Source: Bacillus albus
Lineage (GTDB): Bacteria; Bacillota; Bacilli; Bacillales; Bacillaceae_G
Direction of reading: 5' to 3'
Assembly: GCF_001884185.1 (NCBI RefSeq)
Contig: NZ_MAOE01000135.1
Span: 42,893 to 106,892 of the forward strand
DNA length: 64,000 bases
Below, one piece after another: positions 54,181 through 63,200 of the stretch (its first letter is position 1; each line of letters opens with the position of its first letter). The notes beneath the pieces are model-generated. The model saw nothing but the letters and a program-made list of their open reading frames with translations. It was not told the origin of the DNA and ran no database searches. The translations under genes were made by a program, and so were the position numbers.

Positions 54181-54318
54181 TTGTTTACTGGATTGGGAAT
54201 TAGTTGCACGATATTAATGGCGGTTCTTCCGGGAGCCATATACTTTATTCATAAGAAGCTCACAGTGTATGGAGCGCAGCCTTGGAATACTAATGCGAAA
54301 AAAAAGAAACCCGAATAA
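54181..54318 (+). CDS. Small one-TM protein at the end of the ger operon
   Basis: A 45-codon gene starting at TTG 54181, 11 bases after the C subunit stop, with AAGGTGATGG as ribosome site. It encodes one membrane segment (about 2-23, FTGLGISCTILMAVLPGAIYF) and a basic tail (HKKLTVYGAQPWNTNAKKKKPE in part). Small D-type subunits are known in several Bacillus germinant-receptor operons; this could be a one-TM relative or a shortened one. The 3' end overlaps a stem-loop that terminates the convergent feo operon. Confidence 0.6.
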   Translation: MFTGLGISCTILMAVLPGAIYFIHKKLTVYGAQPWNTNAKKKKPE

Positions 54319-54335
54319 ATTCAGGTTTCTTTCGT
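54302..54335 (-). terminator. Terminator of the feo operon
   Basis: AAAGAAACC/GGTTTCTTT stem; on the minus strand it is followed by nine T. It also overlaps the stop of the small ger gene. Confidence 0.8.
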
Positions 54336-54378
54336 GCAAAGCAAATGTGAAGGGGGATACCTTCTATGTATGCTTTGC

Positions 54379-55779
54379 TTATACAAGCCCTAACCAATGT
54401 ACCAATTGTGTAGAGAGGAATGTAACAACAATGGCGATAACGGTAGGGATTGCAAACGATAAGAATGTCCATTTGGCACTTTTTGTTTCTTTATATATGT
54501 TAACCAGTGTTGTTCCACATGGGAAATGAAGAAGTGAGAACAACATTGTGTTTAACGCTGTTAACCAAGTCCAACCATTTTCTAAGAATAGATTTTTAAT
54601 TTGATTAAAATCATCTATTTCAGTTAAAGCTCCAGTTGATAAATAAGACATTAATAAGATCGGGATAACAATTTCATTCGCTGGTAGTCCAAGAATGAAC
54701 GCAGCTAGAATAAAACCATCAAGTCCTAACATTTTAGCAAATGGATCTAGGAAGTTTACAAAATACATAAGTAAGCTTGTGTCACCGATAAAAATATTAG
54801 CGAGTAACCAAGTTAATGCAGCCGCAGGGGCAGCTACAACGACAGCTCGTTTTAAAACGTAGACTGATTTATCAAGTGTTGCACGCACAATTGTATTCCA
54901 AACCTTTGGCTTACGATACGGCGGTAACTCAAGTGTGTAGTGAGTTGGAACACCTTTTAAAGCTGTTTTTGATAGTACCCAAGAAACAGTTAATGTCATA
55001 ATAATACCAATTACAACCATCCCAACTACAACGCCAGCAGTAACTAATGTTTGCATACTACCTGTATAACCAGCAGCCATAAATAATGAAGCCATTAAAA
55101 TTAACATCGGCCAGCGACCGTTACAAGGAACGAAGTTGTTTGTTAAGATTGCAAGCATACGTTCACGTGGTGATTCAATAATACGAGTTGACATGATGGC
55201 TGCTGCATTACAACCAAAGCCCATTGCCATTGTTAAAGATTGTTTGCCATGTGCGCCAGAGCGTTTAAATAAGCGGTCCATATTAAATGCAACGCGTGGT
55301 AAGTATCCGTAGTTTTCTAATAGTGCGAACATCGGGAAAAAGATGGCCATTGGTGGTAACATAACGCTAATAACAGCACCGATACCACGGAATAAGCCAA
55401 GTATTAAAATACCATGTAACCATTCAGGTGCATGTGCAGCTTGGAACCAAGATGTTAAATATCCTTCGGCCCATCCGAAAAACTCAGCAATCATATCAGA
55501 TGGTACGTTAGCACCAGCGATTGTAAGATAAAAAATGATAGATAAAATACCGAGCATAATTGGGAATCCCCATATTGGAGATGTGAAAATTTTATCTAGT
55601 TTTTCAGAACGATACAATTTATCAGTATTTGTATATTGAACAGATTCTTTACATATGCTTGCAGATGTTCGGTAAATATCTCCGACAATATCATCACGTA
55701 TGTCTTCTTTTGAAAGTGTTTGTGCATGTTGAATAATATAGTCTAATGGAAGAGCTTTACTGGCTGAGTGAGATTCCAT
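54379..55779 (-). CDS. feoB: Ferrous iron transporter FeoB, membrane part (split gene)
   Basis: A 466-residue protein corresponding to the C-terminal permease half of FeoB. After about 70 residues of cytoplasmic helical sequence come about 8-9 membrane segments in two Gate-type repeats with LFRGIGAVISVMLPPMAIFF, MGFGCNAAAIMSTRII and NNFVPCNGRWPML, all FeoB hallmarks. The GTPase part is encoded separately upstream, overlapping by 23 bases in another frame. ATG 55779 has a full GGGAGGT ribosome site inside the upstream gene, so the split looks genuine. Confidence 0.9.
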   Translation of the reverse strand: MESHSASKALPLDYIIQHAQTLSKEDIRDDIVGDIYRTSASICKESVQYTNTDKLYRSEKLDKIFTSPIWGFPIMLGILSIIFYLTIAGANVPSDMIAEFFGWAEGYLTSWFQAAHAPEWLHGILILGLFRGIGAVISVMLPPMAIFFPMFALLENYGYLPRVAFNMDRLFKRSGAHGKQSLTMAMGFGCNAAAIMSTRIIESPRERMLAILTNNFVPCNGRWPMLILMASLFMAAGYTGSMQTLVTAGVVVGMVVIGIIMTLTVSWVLSKTALKGVPTHYTLELPPYRKPKVWNTIVRATLDKSVYVLKRAVVVAAPAAALTWLLANIFIGDTSLLMYFVNFLDPFAKMLGLDGFILAAFILGLPANEIVIPILLMSYLSTGALTEIDDFNQIKNLFLENGWTWLTALNTMLFSLLHFPCGTTLVNIYKETKSAKWTFLSFAIPTVIAIVVTFLSTQLVHWLGLV

Positions 55780-56479
55780 TTATTACGACCTCCCTTACAA
55801 GTGGTTCGTTATGATGTTTTTGAAGTGTAGTTAAGAAATTTTTATCTCCATCTAATATACGTAACGCAATCCAACGTGCTGGATACGTATCACCGAACAC
55901 TTTATAAATTTGTGGTTCTAATTCCTGAATCATACTTTCGATTTTTTCGCTGTAAGAAATTTTAATTGGTGTTGGAATTTGCTTTTTGTTTGCTACTTTG
56001 GCAATGACATTTAGTAAATGACCGATACCAACTCTGTTACGAGCAGAAATCTTAACTACAGGTACACCAAGTGATTTTGCTAATTTCTGTTCATCAATAA
56101 CGATGCCTTTTTTCTCAGCTTCATCAATTAAGTTAATACAAATGACTACGTTACTCGTCATCTCCATCACTTGGAGAGCTAAATTTAAATTTCTCTCCAT
56201 AGCAGTTGCATCTACAACAACTACAGTTACTTCTGGTTTTTCAAATATAATATAATCCCTTGCTACTTCTTCATCTGCAGAATTTGAATATAGTGAGTAA
56301 GTTCCAGGTAAATCTATTAATGTATATTTATTTCCGTTATGTTCATATTCCCCTTCAGCTTTTAAAACAGTTTTTCCCGTCCAGTTTCCAGTATGTTGTT
56401 TTAAGCCTGTTAACGTATTAAATAATGTACTTTTCCCGGTATTCGGGTTACCAGCTAAAGCAATGCGATGTTTGCTCAT
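55757..56479 (-). CDS. feoB: Ferrous iron transporter FeoB, GTPase part (split gene)
   Basis: A 240-residue protein holding the FeoB small GTPase domain and most of the following GDI region. The motifs are G1 GNPNTGKST (10-18), G3 DLPGTYSL (about 57), G4 NLID (about 117) and G5 SARNRVG. It ends before the membrane part, which is a separate gene in a +1-shifted frame. It begins within the feoA stop (ATGA overlap). Together they would import Fe2+ in a GTP-dependent way. Confidence 0.9.
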   Translation of the reverse strand: MSKHRIALAGNPNTGKSTLFNTLTGLKQHTGNWTGKTVLKAEGEYEHNGNKYTLIDLPGTYSLYSNSADEEVARDYIIFEKPEVTVVVVDATAMERNLNLALQVMEMTSNVVICINLIDEAEKKGIVIDEQKLAKSLGVPVVKISARNRVGIGHLLNVIAKVANKKQIPTPIKISYSEKIESMIQELEPQIYKVFGDTYPARWIALRILDGDKNFLTTLQKHHNEPLVREVVINGISLSQ

Positions 56480-56733
56480 CTGAAATCATCTCCTATTAAT
56501 ACCCCGAAAATAAGGGAACTTTCTTCCTTACGTAGTGCAATAGTTGTGTTGCTTACTTGATAAGCGACCGGATCTCCGAGTGGACTGCGCTGTAATACTT
56601 TAATTGTGGCCCCAGGGATGAATCCTAAATCTAATAAACGTCGTTTCATAGTTCCTTCTAATTGTATCTTCTCAATCTGTACAAACTCTCCTGTCTTGAA
56701 TTCGGAAAGTGGTTTTGTATTAGCCGATACCAT
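56476..56733 (-). CDS. feoA: Ferrous iron transport protein A
   Basis: An 85-residue SH3-like protein (begins MVSANTKPLSEF) with the typical LLDLGFIPGATIKVLQRSPLGDPVAYQVSNTTIALRKEE core (in part). FeoA supports FeoB activity in the cytoplasm. The ATG follows GAGGTAAC. It is first in the feoA-feoB(N)-feoB(C) operon. Confidence 0.93.
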   Translation of the reverse strand: MVSANTKPLSEFKTGEFVQIEKIQLEGTMKRRLLDLGFIPGATIKVLQRSPLGDPVAYQVSNTTIALRKEESSLIFGVLIGDDFR

Positions 56734-56770
56734 AAAAGTTACCTCATCTCTATATTGTTAGTTTAAGTTT

Positions 56771-56796
56771 AAAAAGTTTCCTTAGGTAAACTTTTT
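56771..56796. promoter_or_regulatory. Candidate DtxR/MntR-type operator upstream of feoA
   Basis: Nine-base perfect inverted arms AAAAAGTTT and AAACTTTTT flank CCTTAGGT. The general design (AGTTT-CCTTAGG-AAACT) is reminiscent of DtxR-family sites such as that of MntR, though spacing differs by one base from the B. subtilis MntR consensus. It is 38 bases from the feoA start. A Fur box was not recognised. Confidence 0.5.
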
Positions 56797-57008
56797 GTTA
56801 GTAATATAGTAGACTACATTGGATGATGCTGTCAATTGGTACTTTAAAAATATTCATTTATTTTTAGAATTGTTCCAATTTATTTAGTTGTACTAAAAAA
56901 TATTACTGAAATTCTGTGTAATGTACATAAATTAGGCGCGTAAAAGTAACGAAATACAGTGGAATTGTAAATGTAGCTTTAAATAAAAGGGAAAAAGAGT
57001 GAAAAACA

Positions 57009-57045
57009 TTTACATTGAATTTACATTGTTAAGAATAAATTTACA
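57009..57045 (+). promoter_or_regulatory. Predicted Pho box (PhoP) upstream of pstS
   Basis: TTTACA-N5-TTTACA (57009-57025) is followed by TTAAGA-N5-TTTACA (57029-57045): two pairs of TTWANA hexamers at 11-base spacing, the PhoP pattern of Bacillus. It lies about 200 bases before pstS. Confidence 0.75.
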
Positions 57046-57245
57046 TTACAGCTTAATTAGTGTGGATTTTGTTGGGTTCTTCAACTATAAATGTTGGGAT
57101 TCCTAGTTTTTAAGGGTTATTATCGTCATTTACTTAAAATTAAAAATTGCTTAACACTCACATAATATTATTGTCCTACAATGAATTTGTGTTCGAAAGA
57201 AGTAGACAAATGTGAAAAGTGATAATCCAAATGGGGGTACAAGAC

Positions 57246-58145
57246 ATGGTTATGAAAAAGGGTATTAAATTTTCTTTAGCAGCTTTAGTGGTAGCGGGTT
57301 CATTAGTGGGATGTGGAAAAGCAGAAGAGACATCAGGTAAAGATGCTAAAGGAAGCGATAATGCAAAACAAGAATTGTCGGGTACGATAGCAGCTGCAGG
57401 CTCTACAGCACTTCAACCTCTTGCAGAGGAAGCTGGAAAGAAATTTATGGAGAAAAATTCAAACGTTTCTATTCAAGTGCAAGGTGGCGGTAGTGGAACT
57501 GGAATTAACCAAGTAGCTTCTGGTGCAGTCCAAATTGGTAACTCAGATGTTCCATCTGCAGATAAAATAAAAGATGCTGATAAGGCGAAAGAATTAGTAG
57601 ATAACAAAGTAGCGGGTATTGCATTCGCACTTGTCGTAAATAAAGATGTAAAAGTTGATAATTTAACAGTACAACAAGTACAAGATATCTTCACTGGAAA
57701 AGTAACGAACTGGAAAGAGGTAGGCGGGAAAGATGAAAAAATCAACGTAATTAACCGTCCGGCTTCTTCTGGTACACGTGCTACATTTGAAAAAACAATT
57801 ATGAAAGACGCGAAAATTAATGACGGAACTGGTACTACACAAGATTCTAACGGTGCAGTAGAGCAAGCGATTAACTCTACTCCAGGTTCAGTAAGTTATT
57901 TAGCAATGTCTTACATGGTTGGCGAGAAAAAAGGTGCGCTACAAACAGTGAAAATTGATGGTGCTGAACCAAAAGTTGAAAACATTGCGTCTGGTAAATA
58001 TCCATTCTGGTCTTACGAGTACATGGTAACGAAAGGTGAAGCAAAAGAAGCAACGAAAGCTTACATTGACTATGTAAAAGGTAAAGATTTTGAAAAGCAA
58101 GTAGAAGATATGGGTTATATTCCAATGTCTAAATTAAATAAGTAA
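57246..58145 (+). CDS. pstS: Phosphate-binding lipoprotein of the Pst ABC transporter
   Basis: A 299-residue lipoprotein: signal sequence ending at LVGC, a short Glu/Lys/Gly linker, then the PBP-like domain with AAGSTALQPLAEEAGKKF, QGGGSGTGINQV, GNSDVP and NRPASSGTRATFE, the phosphate-contacting loops. ATG 57246 is placed 9 bases after GGGGG; the second ATG at 57252 is also possible. It captures inorganic phosphate outside the membrane and hands it to PstC/PstA. Confidence 0.94.
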   Translation: MVMKKGIKFSLAALVVAGSLVGCGKAEETSGKDAKGSDNAKQELSGTIAAAGSTALQPLAEEAGKKFMEKNSNVSIQVQGGGSGTGINQVASGAVQIGNSDVPSADKIKDADKAKELVDNKVAGIAFALVVNKDVKVDNLTVQQVQDIFTGKVTNWKEVGGKDEKINVINRPASSGTRATFEKTIMKDAKINDGTGTTQDSNGAVEQAINSTPGSVSYLAMSYMVGEKKGALQTVKIDGAEPKVENIASGKYPFWSYEYMVTKGEAKEATKAYIDYVKGKDFEKQVEDMGYIPMSKLNK

Positions 58146-58155
58146 TAAAATTTAT

Positions 58156-58179
58156 GGGGCTGGCTGCAAGGCCAGTCCT
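58156..58179 (+). other. Hairpin between pstS and pstC
   Basis: GGGGCTGGC/GCCAGTCC stem with a 6-base loop and no T-run. It may stabilise the pstS message and lower expression of the permease genes. Confidence 0.6.
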
Positions 58180-58212
58180 GTTCATTTCAATTTATGAAGT
58201 GGGGTCTGTCCT

Positions 58213-59106
58213 GTGATGAAGGGGAAAAAACAAATTAATTACGTGAAAAGTGAATATATAGGAAGATCACTTGTTACGTTTTGTGGTATTTTTATTGTTT
58301 TAGTTACATTAGCTATTATTGCGTTCATTTGCGGTAAAGGAATTCAATCTTTTACGCAAAGTGGTATCTCGTTTACTGAGATGTTAACATCGACAAAATG
58401 GAGTCCAAATGCTGATGAGGGAACTTTCGGGGCTGTAATTTTCATTGTAGGCTCAACGGTGGTTTCGTTAGGTGCGGTTATTATTAGTGCGCCAATTGCT
58501 ATAGCTCTTGCTATATTCATGAATTTAATTTCGCCGAAGTTTGGAAATAAAGTATTGAAGCCTGTTTTAGAGTTATTAGTTGGTATTCCTTCGGTTGTAT
58601 ACGGATTATTAGGGGTTACAATTTTAGTACCGCTATTACGTGATTCGTTTGGAGGAGTAGGGTTTAGTTTAATTGCGGGTATTATTGTCCTGAGTATTAT
58701 GATTTTACCTACTATTGCTAGTATCGCTTCTGATGCAATACGCTCTGTTCCATTTGATTATTTAGAAGCTTCTTATGGTTTAGGATCAACGAAATGGCAA
58801 GCGATTAGCCGAGTGATTGTTCCTGCTGCGAAAAAGGGGATTTTAACAGGTGTTGTTTTAGGTTTAGCGCGTGCTTTTGGTGAAGCATTAGCGGTTCAAA
58901 TGGTAATTGGGAATACGATTAAATTACCAGAAGGAATATATAGTCCGACAGCAACGTTAACTGGTATTTTGACAATGGACATGACAAATACATTAAATGG
59001 AACTGCTTGGAACAATGCGCTATGGACTTTAGCGATGATTTTACTTGTTATTTCATTCCTGTTTATTTTAGTAATTCGAGCGATTGGGCAAAGAGGTGAG
59101 CGATAA
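58213..59106 (+). CDS. pstC: Phosphate ABC transporter permease
   Basis: A 297-residue membrane protein with six segments and the binding-protein-dependent transport signature EASYGLGSTKWQAISRVIVP (about 194-213), which docks the ATPase. ELLVGIPSVVYGLLG and GLARAFGEALAVQMVIGN are typical of PstC. GTG 58213 or ATG 58216 may be used. It is 67 bases after pstS and 2 bases before pstA. Confidence 0.93.
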   Translation: MMKGKKQINYVKSEYIGRSLVTFCGIFIVLVTLAIIAFICGKGIQSFTQSGISFTEMLTSTKWSPNADEGTFGAVIFIVGSTVVSLGAVIISAPIAIALAIFMNLISPKFGNKVLKPVLELLVGIPSVVYGLLGVTILVPLLRDSFGGVGFSLIAGIIVLSIMILPTIASIASDAIRSVPFDYLEASYGLGSTKWQAISRVIVPAAKKGILTGVVLGLARAFGEALAVQMVIGNTIKLPEGIYSPTATLTGILTMDMTNTLNGTAWNNALWTLAMILLVISFLFILVIRAIGQRGER

Positions 59107-59108
59107 TA

Positions 59109-60029
59109 ATGAATGCAAGAACGGTAAATAAAGTTTGGACAGGTATCTTTTATGCGGTAGCGGCTTTAGTTGTAGCTTTGCTAGTGTTCTTAGTATTTGA
59201 GATTTTACAAAAGGGATGGGGCTTTTGGGATCCTAATTTCTTGTTTGGAGAACCAAGCAATACAAGAGCTGGTGGTGGGATTGGTCCGCAGTTATTCAAT
59301 TCATTCTATATGCTTGTTATAACGCTTATTATATCTATTCCCCTTGGATTAGGTGCTGGAATATATTTAGCGGAGTATGCAAAACAAGGACGTTTTTTAA
59401 ACTTTGTTCGTTTATGTATTGAGACAATGGCATCTTTACCTTCTATTGTTGTTGGTTTATTCGGTTTGTTAGTGTTCGTTACAATGACAGGATGGGGATA
59501 CACAGTAATGGGTGGTGCCCTTGCTTTAACGATTTTAAACTTACCAGGTTTAACACGTGTTTGTGAAAATGCAATTTCAGAAGTTCCTGCTAATGTGAAA
59601 GAGGCGAGCCTTGGGTTAGGTGCAACAAAGTGGCAAACAATCACTCGTATTATTATCCCGTCGTCATTACCGCAAATTATTACAGGTGTTATTTTAGCGG
59701 CGGGTCGTATATTTGGTGAAGCAGCGGCATTAATTTACACAGCGGGTTTAACATCTCCAATTTTAAATTCAGCAGCGGACTTCTCAAGTCCTGCTCATCC
59801 TTTAAATCCATTTAGGCCAGCTGAAACGTTAGCGGTTCACATTTGGAAGTTAAATTCTGAAGGGATTATCCCAGATGCGAAGTTAATTGCGACAAAATCT
59901 GCAGCTGTATTAATTATTATGGTATTGCTATTCAATGTTATTTCACGCTTAGTAGCATCTATATTGCACAAACGTTTTACAGGAGCGAAAAGAAAAAGTA
60001 AAACGACGAAGAAGGTAAAAGCAGCATAA
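59109..60029 (+). CDS. pstA: Phosphate ABC transporter permease
   Basis: A 306-residue membrane protein with six segments and the ATPase-docking loop EASLGLGATKWQTITRIIIP. ETMASLPSIVVGLFGLLVF and GRIFGEAAALIYTAGLT are PstA features. The C-terminus is Lys-rich (KRKSKTTKKVKAA). It is the last gene of the operon: pstB and phoU, which commonly follow, are absent and a terminator comes 6 bases later. The ATPase must be encoded elsewhere. Confidence 0.93.
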   Translation: MNARTVNKVWTGIFYAVAALVVALLVFLVFEILQKGWGFWDPNFLFGEPSNTRAGGGIGPQLFNSFYMLVITLIISIPLGLGAGIYLAEYAKQGRFLNFVRLCIETMASLPSIVVGLFGLLVFVTMTGWGYTVMGGALALTILNLPGLTRVCENAISEVPANVKEASLGLGATKWQTITRIIIPSSLPQIITGVILAAGRIFGEAAALIYTAGLTSPILNSAADFSSPAHPLNPFRPAETLAVHIWKLNSEGIIPDAKLIATKSAAVLIIMVLLFNVISRLVASILHKRFTGAKRKSKTTKKVKAA

Positions 60030-60034
60030 ATTAT

Positions 60035-60073
60035 AAAAAGGAACTCTCTATTTATAAGTAGGGAGTTCCTTTT
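60035..60073 (+). terminator. Terminator of the pst operon
   Basis: AAAAAGGAACTCTCT/AGGGAGTTCCTTTT with a 10-base loop. Confidence 0.88.
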
Positions 60074-60082
60074 GCGTTTTAA

Positions 60083-60184
60083 TATGGTAGTAAAAGACCT
60101 TTACATAGTGAATATCTTATTGTGGATTCTAGTGAACCGCTAGAGCTGTATGTGGAAAAAATGATGGATTATATGAGTAGGTAG
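60083..60184 (+). pseudogene. 3' remnant of an unidentified gene
   Basis: The frame after a stop at 60080-60082 reads 33 codons to TAG 60182-60184 (RPLHSEYLIVDSSEPLELYV in the middle). Codon use and composition look coding, but there is no start codon or ribosome site, and a terminator follows 3 bases later. It resembles the C-terminal end of a small P-loop kinase or similar enzyme whose 5' part has been deleted. The identity is a guess. Confidence 0.5.
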
Positions 60185-60185
60185 A

Positions 60186-60225
60186 GAAAAAGCGTTATCT
60201 TCATGGATGAAGATAACGCTTTTCT
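60186..60225. terminator. Bidirectional terminator, gene remnant / RND pump
   Basis: AAAAGCGTTATCTTC/GAAGATAACGCTTTT with a 6-base loop. Confidence 0.9.
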
Positions 60226-60226
60226 T

Positions 60227-63200
60227 TTAAATATCAGGTGTTTCTGTAGAAGTGCTCATTTTTCTGCGAGAGCGTCTTTTTCTCCCGATTTTATCTAATA
60301 GTTCATACATAACTGGAACGACTACTAACGTAAGAACGGTTGAGACTGCTAAACCACCGATAACAACGACGGCAAGACTTTTTGATACCATGCTTCCGGC
60401 TTGTGATTGACCAAATAGAAGAGGAAGCATAGCGACGATTGTCGTTATAGCTGTCATAATAATTGGACGTAATCTAGTAGATCCCGCTTCTAGTAAGGCT
60501 TCTCTTGTGTCCATTCCGTGTTCCCGATTTTGTTGCACTCTTTCTATTAATACAATAGCGTTTGTAACGACAATCCCGATTAACATTAGTGCGCCGATCA
60601 AAGAATTTACATCAACAGGTGTTCCTGAAATGATTAATCCTAAAATACCGCCGACAGCAGCTAATGGCAAGGAGAACAAAATTGCAAAAGGAGCGCGCGC
60701 CTGTCCGAAGGTGATAACCATAATTAAATATACAATCCCAATTGCAATTCCCATAATTTTGAATAAATCTGTGAAATTCTCTTGCATAGATTCAGTTGCA
60801 CCTGCAATAGCTACTTTTGCGCCGCTAGGTAAGTCTAAGTTAGCTATTACTTCGTTTACTTCTTTGCTTACTTTACTTAAATCTTCATTGGATGCCTCGG
60901 CAGTTATTTGAATCGTTTCTTTTCCGTCTTTATGGAAGACTTCTGTTTGCAGTTGCTTTTCTGAAATAGTTGCAATGTCTTTTAAAGGAATTGGTCCATT
61001 GATAGGTGATAGTATGTTTGTGTTTAAAATGTCTTCTTGTTTCGTAATGTTTACTTTTTTGTGTTCTATCATAATAGTTGTTTTTTCGTCATTGATTGAA
61101 ACTTCACCAATAGGTGATTTCTTCATAAGGAATGCTACTTGTTGTGCTGCTAATTCTGGTGTTAATCCTAATTGTTCGGCCTTTGTTTGATCGACATGGA
61201 TTTGCCATTCTTTCTTAGAATCTTCTAAATTCGTTTTTACTTTAGAGAGAGCACTTATATCTTTAAGTTTTGTTTCTACAATAGTAGCAGCCTCTTTTAA
61301 ATTCGTTTCGTTAGTAGCTGTTACGTTAAATTGCAAATTGTTTCCGCCGCCAGAGCTTGAATAACTCATTTTTATATAATCAAGTTCAGCAGGTTCAAAA
61401 GTTTTCTGTTCTTGTTTTAACTCTTTAATATATTGATCGATATTAGAGCCTTTTTTGAAGACTACTAATATACTTGCGAGATTATTTTTCGTCGTTTGCC
61501 CCCATTGTGCATCTTCTGCGCTAGATCCCATTCGTAAAATAACATCCGTTACATCCGAATTAGAAAGTAGCTTCTTTTCGAAATCAAAGGCTGTTTGTTT
61601 TTGTGTTTCAGGAGCGTAATCAGCTGGGAAAGTCATGTTAATAGATAACATTGTGTCGTCTTCAGATTTTATATTTGCTTTTGGTAGTAATACATAGGCT
61701 GCAATCGATCCTGCGAATAATAAAAAAGAAGTAAGTAGAATAATGAATTTATGCGATAGAGCCCACTTTAATGTAGCGACATATCGTGGTGAAGAGCTTG
61801 GCTTTTTGTGTTTTGTTTTTTTGAGTAGTAAAAAAGCCATAAGTGGAACAACTGTTAGTGCGACAATTAAGGATGATAGTATAGAATATACAACTGCTAA
61901 TACCATAGGTAACATTAATTTTCCGATTACCCCTGATACGAGACCGATAGGTAAGAAAACAGCGACTGTTGTTAAAGTAGAAGAAGTAATTGCGACGGCG
62001 ACCTCTTTCGTTGCATCGAGAATAATATCTTTAGAGAAAGATTCTTTTTGTAAACGACGGAAAATATTCTCAATGACAACGATGCTATCATCGACGAGAC
62101 GTCCAACTGCAACAGCTAAACCACCAAGCGTTAGTGTGTTAAGTGTGATGTTAGATTGGTGTAGTAAAAAGAGAGTTAATAAAATAGATAATGGAATACT
62201 GACAACAGCGATGAGTGTCGTTCGGAAGTTACGTAAAAAGATTAAGATAATTAGAGTTGCAGCAATTGCCCCAAGGATTACTTCTTTTCCCATACTAGTA
62301 ACAGCATTTTCAACTTGCTCATGAGTTGATGCTAAAAGTTTAATAGAAAACTGATCTTTATATTGTTTACTTATATCGTTGATTTTTTTATCGATTTCTT
62401 TTCCGATGGCAACTGCATTTTTACTTGGCTCTTTCATGATGATTAATCCGGTGCCTTCTTCTCCATTTATATGTGAGATTGTATCGTAATGTTGTTTAAG
62501 TTCAATTTGAGCAACATCTTGCAATTTCACTTGAGGTGCAACGGTAATGTTTTTAATATCATCCACATTTTTTATATCCCCAATGACACGAAGGTTATAT
62601 TCTTCTTTATTAACGGTAACGGCTCCAGCTGGAGTGGACGTCTCTTTTCCTTGTAAAACTTTTAATATTTGCTCGGTTGTTACATTTTTATCTTTTAATT
62701 GATTTGGGTCTAGTATGATAGATAATTCAGAAGCTGATTTTCCGAAAAACATAACGTTGGCAACACCATCAATGCTTTCAAGTTGTGGTACGATTTCTTT
62801 TTCGATTTGTTTTTCATCTGCTTTTGAAAATCCGTTTTGCTTCTGGATTGCAATTTGAGCGAGTGGAATCATAGAAGTATTTAATTGGCTTACTACGGGT
62901 TTTGTTGCATCTTTAGGTAATTTAATTGTATTAATGGCTTTTTCAACTTCGCGTGCTGCATCTTTCATATTTGCTTTTGATGTATACGCGATATCAATGC
63001 GTGATAATCCTTCGTGCGTAGAAGAAGTGATAGTGTCGACATGTTCTAAATTCCGAAATTGTTTTTCTAGGGGGTCAGTTACTTCTTTCGTCATTGCTTC
63101 AGCGTCGAGTCCTGGAGATAAGGTGGTGACAGTGACTGCTGGATTATCGATGCTAGGTAAAAACTCCATAGGTAATTTAGAACCGGAATAAACGCCAAGT

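Larger units (their letters stand above)
56734..57245. other. Divergent feo/pst regulatory region
   Basis: About 510 AT-rich bases between feoA (minus) and pstS (plus). It contains a dyad next to feoA and TTTACA repeats toward pstS, both listed separately. No coding sequence is credible. Confidence 0.6.

Noticed and set aside
54379-56479. feoB split interpreted as a frameshift pseudogene or programmed frameshift
   Set aside because: The second part has its own strong ribosome site and start, all motifs are intact, and no slippery sequence is visible; a sequencing error cannot be fully excluded.
61743-62324. Long open frame (193 codons) antisense to the RND pump gene, and a similar 190-codon frame at 45035-45607 inside the permease gene
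   Set aside because: Both are shadows of well-supported membrane protein genes, without ribosome sites or recognisable domains.
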